NCBI RefSeq assembly: GCF_029525575.1
Contig: NZ_JAPDIA010000008.1
Location: 186,001-250,000, forward strand
From: Cohnella rhizosphaerae
Lineage (GTDB): Bacteria > Bacillota > Bacilli > Paenibacillales > Paenibacillaceae
Direction: 5' to 3'
DNA: 64,000 nucleotides
In this document: one piece after another, positions 56,323-64,000 of the stretch
Layout of the letters: each line of letters starts with the position of its first letter
How positions within the stretch are numbered: the first letter of the stretch is position 1
The notes under the pieces: generated by a model
Database searches by the model: none
The model's input: only the letters and a program-made list of their open reading frames with translations
Told to the model about the DNA's origin: nothing
Position numbers and translations under genes: made by a program

Positions 56323-56690
56323 GCCGCAACCAGTCCGAGCTGGCGTCGTTCCGCCAAGCGCTCATCGGAATCGGGCACGCGCTCCGGACGGAGCCGCATA
56401 TGCGGTTCCATCTGGGAGCGAGCGCTGTCGTGCTCGTCGCAGCGGCCTGGCTCGGGCTTCCGCGCGGGGACTGGATGTGGCTGCTCGCGGCGTGTACGGC
56501 CGTGCTGTGCGCGGAGCTGGTCAATACGGCCGTGGAGCGCGCGGTCGACCACGCTTCCCTGCAGCGGAGCGAGCTGGCCAAGGCGGCGAAGGATACGGCC
56601 GCAGGCGCGGTGCTGATCGCTTCGGTATTCGCGGCGGCCGTCGGGTTGATCGTGCTTTTGCCGCCCCTGTGGGAGCGGATCTCGGGATAA
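56319..56690 (+). CDS. dgkA: Diacylglycerol/undecaprenol kinase family protein
   Basis: GTG 56319 overlaps the ybeY stop. The 123-residue membrane protein has three hydrophobic segments and the DgkA signature AELVNTAVERAVDHAS near residues 66-82, followed by AKDTAAGAVLIASVFA. In Gram-positive bacteria this family phosphorylates undecaprenol for cell-wall precursor transport. Order ybeY-dgkA-cdd-era is conserved in Bacillus. Confidence 0.94.
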   Translation: MSRNQSELASFRQALIGIGHALRTEPHMRFHLGASAVVLVAAAWLGLPRGDWMWLLAACTAVLCAELVNTAVERAVDHASLQRSELAKAAKDTAAGAVLIASVFAAAVGLIVLLPPLWERISG

Positions 56691-56731
56691 TGGACTTCGG
56701 GCCGCGCAAGGTCCGATTCGGAGGATGACAG

Positions 56732-57181
56732 ATGGGGGACATCAATATAGAGGCGCTCGGCTGGACGCCGCAGCAGCTGCTGGCCGAGGCGGCCAAGGCG
56801 ATGGAAAAGGCCTACGTGCCTTATTCGGGCTTCAAGGTCGGCGCGGCGCTGGTCGACGGCACAGGCGCCGTGCATTATGGCTGCAACGTCGAAAACGCGG
56901 CCTACAGTCCGGGCAACTGCGCAGAACGCACCGCGCTGTTTCGCGCGATCGCGGACGGCCATGCGCCCGGCAGCTTCCGGGCGATCGCCGTCACCGGACG
57001 CACGGACGGGCCGATCACGCCCTGCGGCGTCTGCCGGCAGGTGCTCATCGAGTTGGGAGGACCGGAGTTGCCGGTCATTATGGGCAACGATAAGGGAGAC
57101 GTTTCGATTATGACGGTCGCCGAGCTGCTGCCCGGCGCATTCACGCCGGCGAAGCTGGCGGAGGGAAGGAATATAGAATGA
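56732..57181 (+). CDS. cdd: Cytidine deaminase
   Basis: The 149-residue product starts at ATG 56732. YVPYSGFKVGAAL and GCNVENAAYSPGNCAERTA carry the catalytic Glu and one zinc Cys; TPCGVCRQVLIE provides the other two Cys. It deaminates cytidine and deoxycytidine to uridine forms in pyrimidine salvage. The stop overlaps the era start. It is slightly longer than typical at the N-terminus (MGDINIEALGWTPQ). Confidence 0.97.
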   Translation: MGDINIEALGWTPQQLLAEAAKAMEKAYVPYSGFKVGAALVDGTGAVHYGCNVENAAYSPGNCAERTALFRAIADGHAPGSFRAIAVTGRTDGPITPCGVCRQVLIELGGPELPVIMGNDKGDVSIMTVAELLPGAFTPAKLAEGRNIE

Positions 57182-58086
57182 GCGAGACAAAAGGCAAGTT
57201 CAAGTCGGGCTTCGTCGCCATCGTCGGCAGGCCGAACGTGGGCAAGTCGACGCTGATGAACCAGGTGATCGGCCAGAAGATCGCCATCATGAGCGACAAG
57301 CCGCAGACCACCCGCAACAAGATTCATGGCGTGTACACGACGGACGACAAGCAGATCGTGTTCCTCGACACGCCGGGCATTCACAAGTCCAACTCCAAGC
57401 TGGGGGGACTTCATGGTGAAATCGGCGCTCGGAGCGCTCGAGGAGGTCGAAGCGATCCTGTTCCTGACCGACGTGTCGGAGGAGCTCGGGGGGCGGCGAC
57501 CGCTTTATTATCGAGCAGCTCAAAAAAGGTGAACACGCCCGTCTTCCTCGTGCTGAACAAGATCGACAAGGTCCAGCCGGAAGTGCTGCTGCCGATTATC
57601 GACAAATACAGCAAGCTGCACGGCTTTACCGAGGTCGTGCCCGTATCGGCGCGCGACGGCAACAACGTAACGACGCTCCTCGAGCAGATCGGGCGCTATC
57701 TGCCCGAAGGTCCGATGTACTACCCGGCCGACCAGATCACGGACCATCCGGAGCAGTTCATCTGCGCGGAGCTCATCCGCGAGAAAATTTTGCAGACGAC
57801 CCGCGAGGAGATTCCGCATTCGATCGCCGTCGAGATCGAGAGCATGGGGACCGGTGACAATGGCGTGGTGAACATCGGCGCGGTCATCTACGTAGAACGG
57901 CCGTCGCAGAAGGGCATCATCATCGGCAAAAACGGCGCGGCGCTCAAGGAAGTCGGCAAGCGGGCGCGGCATGACATGGAGCGGCTGCTCGGTTCCAAGA
58001 TTTTTCTGGAGCTGTGGGTCAAAGTGAAGGAAGACTGGCGCAACAGAGAATCGGTCCTGAAGACGCTCGGCTTCCGGCACGACTAA
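57178..58086 (+). CDS. era: GTPase Era (three compensating frameshifts)
   Basis: ATG 57178 overlaps cdd. G1 is GRPNVGKSTLMNQ, G3 DTPGIHKS and G4 LNKIDKV; the KH domain has IIIGKNGAALKEVGKRAR. The frame looks open throughout, but between 57402 and 57527 it is scrambled. G6 57402-57407, G6 57488-57493 and A6 57522-57527 each have one base too many, which sum to three and restore the frame. Corrected, the stretch reads LGDFMVKSALGALEEVEAIL, then LFLTDVSEELGGGDRFIIEQ and LKKVNTPVFL, as expected for Era. It binds 16S rRNA and is needed for 30S assembly. Confidence 0.93.
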   Translation: MSETKGKFKSGFVAIVGRPNVGKSTLMNQVIGQKIAIMSDKPQTTRNKIHGVYTTDDKQIVFLDTPGIHKSNSKLGGLHGEIGARSARGGRSDPVPDRRVGGARGAATALLSSSSKKVNTPVFLVLNKIDKVQPEVLLPIIDKYSKLHGFTEVVPVSARDGNNVTTLLEQIGRYLPEGPMYYPADQITDHPEQFICAELIREKILQTTREEIPHSIAVEIESMGTGDNGVVNIGAVIYVERPSQKGIIIGKNGAALKEVGKRARHDMERLLGSKIFLELWVKVKEDWRNRESVLKTLGFRHD

Positions 58087-58222
58087 AGCACGATCTTCGT
58101 GCCCGGTCCAAGCGCGACCGTCGTTCAGGGCAAATGTGTCAGGCATACCCGCACGACGGCGGTGGCATTCTAACGGTGGCGATTTGGGAAGATTTCATTT
58201 CCACCGGGGGAGGATGAGCGCT

Positions 58223-58375
58223 ATGCGGGATTTCACGTGGCACGTGTTTACGCAGACCGGCGATATCGAAGCCTACCTGCTTTACAAGGAAATGATTCAG
58301 CCCGGAGCCGCCGGCCTGGCGTCGGAAGAACCGGTTCCAGAGGGCGAAGGGGAAGAGAGCGGAGCGGGAGCCTGA
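58223..58375 (+). CDS. yqzL: YqzL-family small protein
   Basis: ATG 58223 is chosen, with GGGAGG 10 bases upstream (a second ATG at 58214 is too close to it). The 50-residue product begins MRDFTWHVFTQTGDIEAYLL, the conserved YqzL start, and has an acidic, poorly conserved tail. YqzL lies between era and recO in Bacilli; its function is not known. Confidence 0.88.
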   Translation: MRDFTWHVFTQTGDIEAYLLYKEMIQPGAAGLASEEPVPEGEGEESGAGA

Positions 58376-58468
58376 AGTAACCTTGACCGGCTTCAGCCCG
58401 CGATCGTCGCGCACCGTCAGCGGCGCGCGACCCGGTCCTACACGGCGCACAGAAACGGGGAGAGGCCG

Positions 58469-59234
58469 TTGCTCTATCGGACGGAAGGCATCGTCATTCG
58501 CAGCATCGATTACGGGGAAGGCAACAAGATCGTCACGATCATGACGCCGTCGTTGGGCAAGCAGGGCATCGTCATCCGAGGCGCCCGCAAACCGAAAAGC
58601 CGTTACGCATCGCTCGCCCAGCTGTTTACGCTCGGCGATTTTTCCTTTTACAAGGGCGGCGGCCTCGGGCAGCCTGAACAACGGCGAGATCGTCGAATCG
58701 TTCAGAGGGCTCAGAGAAGGTCTCGATCAGGCCGCCTACGCCTCCTATTTGGTCGAGCTGTGCGACCGCGCCATTCAGGACGAAGACGCGGGCGCTTTTT
58801 TATATCATCAGCTCCATGCCGGTTTGACGGCGATATCGGAAGGCAAAGACCCGCGGATCGTCGCCCGCTTGTTCGAGATGAAGATCGCATCCGTTGCGGG
58901 TTATGCGCCGATGCTGGACGCTTGCGCAGGCTGCGGGCGGGAGGAAGGGCCGTTTTATTTCAGCGCGGCGGGCGGCGGCGCCCTGTGTACCCGGTGTCGT
59001 CATCGCGATCCGCGGGCGATGGAGCTGGAGGAAGGCGTATGGAAGCTGCTGCGCGTTTTCTCGGCGATGGACATGCGCAGACTCGGCAACGTGACCGTGA
59101 AGGAATCGACTGCCAAGCAGCTGGCGACGGTCATGCGCAGGTGGTTCGATCATCATTTGGCGCTGAATTTGAAGTCCAGGCATTTTTTGGACCAATGGGA
59201 ACGCGGAGACGATTTCTTCAAACCGGTACCCTAA
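58469..59234 (+). CDS. recO: DNA repair protein RecO (frameshifted)
   Basis: TTG 58469 (LYRTEGIVIRSIDYGEGNKI) follows GGGGAGAGG. The N-terminal OB fold reaches FTLGDFSFYKGGG. The frame then must move by one base around 58661-58672 to read SGSLNNGEIVESFRGLREGL. The zinc-binding part has ACAGCGREEG and GALCTRC. The total is about 254 residues, the family norm. RecO loads RecA at single-strand gaps with RecR. This is one of few shifts not in a long homopolymer (a CC pair). Confidence 0.92.
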
Positions 59235-59246
59235 TTCGACAGAACG

Positions 59247-59255
59247 TGCTATACT
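59247..59255 (+). promoter_or_regulatory. Extended -10 promoter before menA
   Basis: TGCTATACT: a TG-extended -10 (TATACT 59250-59255), 13 bp after the recO stop and about 110 bp before menA. No -35 is evident. Confidence 0.5.
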
Positions 59256-59366
59256 ATAGTAAGTAACATACGCGATGCAAGCTGTGTGACGGGTTCGCTG
59301 TTTCGACAGGTCGGCGAGGCCGTTTTCTTATGCGCAATTATTCGATTTTAGGAAGGGATGCGGAAG

Positions 59367-60288
59367 ATGGAATCTTTCAAGCGGTTCATGAAGGCTTCGC
59401 GCATGCGCGTCATCCCGGTCATGCTCATGCCCGTCGCGCTTGGGGCGCTTGGCGCTTACGTGTGGGACGGCGTCTTCGATATTTGGCTGCTGCTGCTCAC
59501 GCTCGTCGGCTCCGGGGCGGCCCATCTGTTTTCGAATATGATCAACGACCTCTGGGACTATAAGAACGGGACGGACGAAGCCGCGAAAAATACGGCGGAC
59601 GCCATCGGCACCAATTCGGGTTATTTGACGAACGGCGTCTGGAGCATGCGCACGTTCGCGTCGGTCACCTGGAGCTTGTTCGCGCTCGCGGCCGCGAGCG
59701 GTATCGCGTTGGCTGTCCTGAGCGGCATCTGGGCGTTCGTCTTCGGCGCGCTCGGCGGACTCATCGCTTATTTTTACGTCGCGCCGCCGATCCGATTCGG
59801 GTACAGGGGCAAGGGCTACAGCGAGTTCGCGATCTTGCTCGCGTTTGGCGTGCTGCCGGTGCTCGGCTCCTATTATGTACAGACCTCTACGTTCGATTAC
59901 CGGGCGATCCTGCTGTCGCTGCCGATCGGACTGCTCACGACGTTGATCCTTTTTTAACCACCACTTCCTTCACTGGCAGGCAGACCGGGCGGCCGGCAAA
60001 CGCACGCTTGTCGTCGTCTGGGGCGAACGCCGCGCGCTGCAATTTTCGCGTTTGCTGCTCGGCTTGGCGGCGTTATCGCTCGTCGTTGCGGCGCTCGCGG
60101 GGGCGCTGCCCGCCTATGCGCTGGTCGGGCTGCTCACGGCGATTCCGCTGTACCTGGTCTACGGGCGCCTTCAGGAGCAGAACAGCTCCCGCGCCTACTT
60201 GCCGCTCATGGGCGCTTCCGTCAAGGCCGCCAATCGCTGCGGTTCGGTACTGATCGTCTGTTTGATCGTTCAAGGACTCATCCAATAA
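59367..60288 (+). CDS. menA: 1,4-dihydroxy-2-naphthoate polyprenyltransferase (UbiA family, frameshifted)
   Basis: ATG 59367 (MESFKRFMKASRMRVIP) has GGAAGGG about 10 bases upstream; ATG 59358 is inside that site. About nine hydrophobic segments are present. The first Asp-rich motif is NMINDLWDYKNGTDE. The frame stops in the T6 run 59950-59955; with one T removed it continues LFNHHFLHWQADRAAGKRTL, the second motif. The product is about 307 residues. It attaches a prenyl chain to dihydroxynaphthoate in menaquinone synthesis. MenA is the best match because of the AGKRTLVV stretch, but other UbiA enzymes cannot be excluded. Confidence 0.83.
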
Positions 60289-60310
60289 TCTACGGGAAGT
60301 GACCGCAACC

Positions 60311-61039
60311 ATGGAAAAGCAGCTCGTATTCGGCGATTTTCACCGCATTTTATCGGAAGGCGAAACGTGGAAAATCGGCGGTTTTCCGCTGCCCGACGGC
60401 TCGTTCTGGGAGTATCGCGAGCCCGACGCGGTCGTCATCGTCCGCAACGGCATCCTTTACGTCCGCGCCCAGCTTAGCCGCAGCCACGACCGCGTGCAGA
60501 TCCTCGACAACGCGAAGCATATGTACTATTCTGTCGAAGAGGTCGTCGTCCCGGAAAACGGGGAGGTCAGCTTCGAGCTCGACATTCGCGCGCGCAGCGC
60601 GGGCACGGCGCCGGGCGATCTGTACGACGGCTACGTGTCGCTGAACCTGCTCGATTTCACGACGGGCGCCGCGCTCGACTTTTTCGCGGGCAACGACAAG
60701 TACGCTTCCGTGTACGCGGTGCTGCCCTTCCCGGGCGTCGAGGTACCGAAGTCGGACAAGACCCGGTTTTTCTGCGTATTCCAGGAAGACACGAACTTCA
60801 AGGCGCGCGAATTCAATACGTACAAGATCGTATACAACCGCTCCGACGACGAGGTCGTCTTTTACCTGAACGGCGCCGAAGTGCGGCGCGAGCGCGGGGT
60901 GCCGGTCAAGATGAACCGCTTCACGATCGCGCTCGGCATCATGACGGAGAAGGATTTGTCGCCGGAGGGCAGCGTGTCCGTGCACGGCCAGACGGTCATC
61001 GCCGAGTATACGCCGGTGAAGGTGACAATCCGGGAATAG
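60311..61039 (+). CDS. Hypothetical protein, DUF6081-like beta-rich
   Basis: ATG 60311 (MEKQLVFGDFHRILSEGETW) is used; a GTG at 60299 overlaps the ribosome site. The 242-residue product has no signal peptide or membrane segment. It is beta-rich, with SFELDIRARSAGTAPGDLYD and DKTRFFCVFQEDTNFKAREF, resembling DUF6081 or concanavalin-like sandwich proteins that could bind glycans. It stands between menA and the glyQS T-box with no functional link evident. Function unknown. Confidence 0.6.
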   Translation: MEKQLVFGDFHRILSEGETWKIGGFPLPDGSFWEYREPDAVVIVRNGILYVRAQLSRSHDRVQILDNAKHMYYSVEEVVVPENGEVSFELDIRARSAGTAPGDLYDGYVSLNLLDFTTGAALDFFAGNDKYASVYAVLPFPGVEVPKSDKTRFFCVFQEDTNFKAREFNTYKIVYNRSDDEVVFYLNGAEVRRERGVPVKMNRFTIALGIMTEKDLSPEGSVSVHGQTVIAEYTPVKVTIRE

Positions 61040-61050
61040 GCGCTTTGCAT

Positions 61051-61080
61051 TTGACACGCCCGGCGTCTATCGGCTAAAAT
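61051..61080 (+). promoter_or_regulatory. Sigma-A promoter of the glyQS T-box transcript
   Basis: TTGACA (61051-61056), an 18-bp spacer and TAAAAT (61075-61080), just upstream of the T-box leader. Confidence 0.85.
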
Positions 61081-61089
61081 GTGACATAA

Positions 61090-61366
61090 CGATGGCATGC
61101 GTCTCGTTGAAGGAGAGAGTAGCCGGTTGCCTGTCGGCAGCTGCAGCGAGCCGGGGGCGGTGCGAGCCCGGCGCGACGAATCGGCGAAGGGCGCTCCGGA
61201 GAGAACGGCCATACCAAAGAGCGGGCAAACGAAGGCGCGCGTGAGCGAGCCGCGATGAGCGGACGCGATTGTCGCGACGGTATCTTCGGGCGTCAAGTAG
61301 GGTGGAACCGCGGGATCAAGCTCCCGTCCCTATGTCTGCGCGGCAGACGTGGGACGGGAGCTTTTT
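61090..61366 (+). promoter_or_regulatory. T-box riboswitch leader of glyQS
   Basis: The T-box bulge sequence AGGGTGGAACCGCGGG (61299-61314) precedes a strong terminator: AAGCTCCCGTCCC (61318-61330) pairs with GGGACGGGAGCTT (61351-61363), followed by a T tract. GlyQS follows, so the effector should be uncharged tRNA-Gly; a GGC suitable as specifier occurs in the 5' stem region (near 61182-61186). Confidence 0.94.
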
Positions 61367-61428
61367 GTCGCGTCCCGGCGCCGCGGATTCAGCGGATTCG
61401 ATCCCCAAATTACGAAGGAGTGGCGCAC

Positions 61429-62316
61429 TTGAATTTTCAGCATATGACATTGACCCTGCAGCAATTCTGGGCGGAGCAGGACTGCATCGTCGTCCAGCCT
61501 TACGACACCGAAAAGGGCGCGGGCACGATGAATCCGATGACCTTTCTGCGTACGATCGGGCCGGAGCCGTGGAACGTCGCTTACGTAGAGCCGTCCCGTC
61601 GTCCGGCGGACGGACGCTACGGCGAAAATCCGAACCGGCTGTATCAGCATCATCAATTTCAGGTCATCATGAAGCCTTCGCCGGACAACATTCAGGAGCT
61701 GTACCTCGAGAGTCTGAAGCGTCTCGGGATCGATCCGCTGCAGCACGACATCCGGTTCGTCGAGGATAACTGGGAATCGCCGACGCTCGGCGCCTGGGGG
61801 CTCGGCTGGGAAGTGTGGCTGGACGGCATGGAGATTACGCAGTTCACGTACTTCCAGCAAGTCGGCGGCATCGACTGCCATCCGGTCGCGGTGGAGATCA
61901 CGTACGGCATGGAGCGGCTTGCCTCCTACATTCAGGACAAGGAAAACGTATTCGATCTGGAATGGGTGAAAGGCGTTGCCTACGGCGACGTGTTCAAGCA
62001 GCCGGAATACGAGCATTCCAAGTATACGTTCGAGGTATCCGACGTCGCGATGCTGTTCGATCTGTTCTCGACCTACGAGGCCGAGGCGAAGCGCGCGATG
62101 GACGAGAATCTCGTTTTCCCGGCTTACGATTACGTCCTTAAATGCTCCCATACGTTCAACCTGCTCGACGCGCGCGGCGCGATCAGCGTCACCGAGCGTA
62201 CGGGTTATATCGGACGCGTGCGCAATCTGGCCCGCTCGGTCGCCGCAACGTTCCTGCAGGAGCGCGAGCGGCTCGGATTCCCGCTGCTGAAGAAGGAGGC
62301 GAACGACAATGCCTAA
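61429..62316 (+). CDS. glyQ: Glycyl-tRNA synthetase alpha subunit
   Basis: TTG 61429 (NFQHMTLTLQQFWAEQ) has GAAGGAG 8 bases upstream; ATG 61444 is a possible alternative. The 295-residue class II subunit shows VVQPYDTEKGAGTMNP, YVEPSRRPADGRYGENPNR and FTYFQQVGG. It carries the catalytic site for glycine activation in the alpha2beta2 enzyme. The stop overlaps glyS. Regulated by the T-box upstream. Confidence 0.97.
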   Translation: MNFQHMTLTLQQFWAEQDCIVVQPYDTEKGAGTMNPMTFLRTIGPEPWNVAYVEPSRRPADGRYGENPNRLYQHHQFQVIMKPSPDNIQELYLESLKRLGIDPLQHDIRFVEDNWESPTLGAWGLGWEVWLDGMEITQFTYFQQVGGIDCHPVAVEITYGMERLASYIQDKENVFDLEWVKGVAYGDVFKQPEYEHSKYTFEVSDVAMLFDLFSTYEAEAKRAMDENLVFPAYDYVLKCSHTFNLLDARGAISVTERTGYIGRVRNLARSVAATFLQERERLGFPLLKKEANDNA

Positions 62317-64000
62317 GGATCTGCTGCTCGAGATCGGCCTTGAGGAAGTGCCCGCGCGGTTCGTGCGGGGCGCGATGGAACAGCTGAAAGAAAAAATCGA
62401 AAAATGGCTCGAAGCGAGCCGCCTCGCTCACGAAGGCGTGACCGCCTACGCGACGCCGCGCCGGCTGGCCGTCGTCGTCAATGGCTTGGCGGACCGCCAG
62501 GAGGACGTCAGCGAGCAGGTCAAAGGACCGGCGCGCAAGATCGCGCTGGACGAGAGCGGCGCCTGGACGAAGGCCGCGCTCGGCTTCGCCCGCAGCAACG
62601 CGGTGGAGCCCGAAGCGCTGTTCTTCAAGGAACTCGGCGGCGTCGAATACGTCTATGCCAACAAATCCAGCGTCGGCGTCGAGACGGCCGGCCTGCTGCC
62701 AGAGGCGCTGCCTGCGATCATCACGTCGATGACGTTTCCGAAAAACATGCGCTGGGGCGCCTACGATCTTCGCTTCGTGCGTCCGATCCGGTGGCTCGTG
62801 GCGCTGCACGGCGAGGCGATCGTGCCATTCGCGATCACGGACGTCGAGACCGGCCGCACGACCCGCGGACATCGCTTCCTCGGCGCGGACGCGGAGATAT
62901 CCGTTCCGTCCGAATACGCGTCGAAGCTGCGCGAGCAGCACGTGATCGCCGATGTCGAGGAGCGCAGGGAAGCGATCCTGGCGCAGCTCGGCGAGCTCGC
63001 CAAGTCCCGAGGCTGGGAGATCGCGATCAAGGACGATCTGCTCGAAGAGGTGCTCTTCCTCGTCGAGACGCCGACCGCGCTGTCCGGCTCGTTCGATCCC
63101 GCCTTCCTCGACATTCCGCAGGAGGTGCTGATCACGTCGATGCGCGAGCATCAGCGCTACTTCCCGGTGCTGGACGCGCAGGGCAAGCTGCAGCCGCATT
63201 TCGTCACCGTTCGCAACGGGGACGACGCCGCGCTCGCTGCCGTCGCCAAGGGCAACGAAAAGGTGCTGCGCGCCCGCTTGTCTGACGCGAAGTTCTTCTA
63301 CGCGGAAGATCAAAAGGGAGCCATCGACGGCTTCCTGCGGAAGCTCGAAAGCATCGTTTATCACGAGGAGCTCGGCACGGTCGCCGACAAGGTGCGCCGC
63401 ATCCGCGCGACCGCCGACAAGCTCGCCGAGCTGCTTCGAGCGGACGAAGCGGTACGCGCGGACGTCTCGCGCGCCGCGGACATTTGCAAGTTCGACCTGG
63501 TGACGCAGATGGTATACGAATTCCCTGAACTGCAGGGCATCATGGGCGAAGATTACGCGCTTAAATTCGGCGAAAAGCCGGCGGTCGCCGAGGCGATCAA
63601 CGCGCATTACTCGCCGCGCAACGCGTCGGACAATCCGCCGGCTTCGCTCGTGGGCGCGATCGTCGGCATCGCCGACAAGCTCGACACGATCGTCGGCTGC
63701 TTCCTGATCGGCATCGTGCCGACCGGCTCCCAGGACCCGTACGCGCTTCGCCGCCAGGCCGCCGGCATCGTGTCGACGCTGCTTGCGCACGGACTCGAGC
63801 TCAAGCTGTCGGACCTGTTCAGGCTGTCGCTCGACGTCTATGCGGCAGCCGGTCTCGGCAAGCGCGAAGCGTTCGACGTGTCCAAGGACCTGAGCGAATT
63901 TTTCGCGTTGCGGGTAAAGAACGTATTGACGGAGCAGCAAATCCGCTACGACGTCACCGACGCGGTGCTCGGCGCGGGCTGCGACGACGTTCGCCGGACG
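62309..64000 (+). CDS. glyS: Glycyl-tRNA synthetase beta subunit (cut by window end)
   Basis: ATG 62309 overlaps the glyQ stop; AGAAGGAGG lies upstream. The frame stays open to base 64000 (564 codons of about 690 expected). The start MPKDLLLEIGLEEVPARFVR and later HQRYFPVLD, VRNGDDA and LPTGSQDPYALRRQA-like GTGSQDPYALRRQAAG stretches are typical of GlyS. The beta subunit binds tRNA-Gly. The missing part is the anticodon-binding C-terminus. Confidence 0.96.
   Translation, partial: MPKDLLLEIGLEEVPARFVRGAMEQLKEKIEKWLEASRLAHEGVTAYATPRRLAVVVNGLADRQEDVSEQVKGPARKIALDESGAWTKAALGFARSNAVEPEALFFKELGGVEYVYANKSSVGVETAGLLPEALPAIITSMTFPKNMRWGAYDLRFVRPIRWLVALHGEAIVPFAITDVETGRTTRGHRFLGADAEISVPSEYASKLREQHVIADVEERREAILAQLGELAKSRGWEIAIKDDLLEEVLFLVETPTALSGSFDPAFLDIPQEVLITSMREHQRYFPVLDAQGKLQPHFVTVRNGDDAALAAVAKGNEKVLRARLSDAKFFYAEDQKGAIDGFLRKLESIVYHEELGTVADKVRRIRATADKLAELLRADEAVRADVSRAADICKFDLVTQMVYEFPELQGIMGEDYALKFGEKPAVAEAINAHYSPRNASDNPPASLVGAIVGIADKLDTIVGCFLIGIVPTGSQDPYALRRQAAGIVSTLLAHGLELKLSDLFRLSLDVYAAAGLGKREAFDVSKDLSEFFALRVKNVLTEQQIRYDVTDAVLGAGCDDVRRT

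Overview
The window looks like a piece of chromosome from a GC-rich, spore-forming member of the Paenibacillaceae (Cohnella/Paenibacillus-like; my inference). The grounds are sporulation genes (spoIIP, yqxA, yqfC, yqfD, yqzL), a CIRCE-controlled hrcA-grpE-dnaK-dnaJ operon, two T-box leaders (tyrS, glyQS), AddAB instead of RecBCD, and the Bacillus-type order rpsU-yqeY-nfeD-floA-...-phoH-pgpH-ybeY-dgkA-cdd-era-yqzL-recO-glyQ-glyS. Almost every core gene is on the + strand.

Layout. (1) 1-0.9 kb: end of spoIIP, then yqxA. (2) 1-5.1 kb: an HD-GYP protein, a Crp/Fnr regulator and a MutS2-like ATPase without a Smr domain. (3) 5.6-12.5 kb: a catabolic divergon. A GntR/FCD regulator and a mutarotase-fold-like protein are on the - strand. 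Facing them are six + strand genes: PIG-L deacetylase, SDR, cupin, enolase-superfamily dehydratase, zinc dehydrogenase and FAH-family hydrolase. (4) 12.6-16.4 kb: lepA, hemW and a cysteine-cluster protein. (5) 16.4-19.1 kb: an Fsr-like MFS exporter with a TrmB regulator, and a GNAT enzyme. (6) 19.2-24.1 kb: the HrcA/DnaK operon. (7) 24.1-25.6 kb: an IS110-type element. (8) 25.8-33.2 kb: two small proteins, T-box-tyrS, prmA, an M50 protease, rsmE, mtaB and a Nudix-DeoC fusion. (9) 33.2-45 kb: a Na/Pi symporter, an rRNA methyltransferase, addB-addA and two unknown proteins, one with nine FGPG repeats. (10) 45-64 kb: the hinT/rpsU-to-glyS region, with a TIM-barrel gene inserted before yqfC and menA plus an unknown gene inserted before glyQS.

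A striking global feature is that about 20 genes, many normally essential or highly conserved, are broken by frameshifts. Nearly all sit in homopolymer runs and are repaired by removing one base. I read this as systematic homopolymer over-calling in the source sequence rather than true pseudogenization. Genes are therefore annotated across the frameshifts, and the shift positions are given in each entry.

The most interesting biology is the GntR-controlled sugar-acid-like operon with its operator, the Nudix-DeoC fusion, candidate sigma-E and sigma-G promoters, a TrmB/MFS pair with a perfect palindrome, and two long hairpins (one intragenic, one between dnaK and dnaJ).
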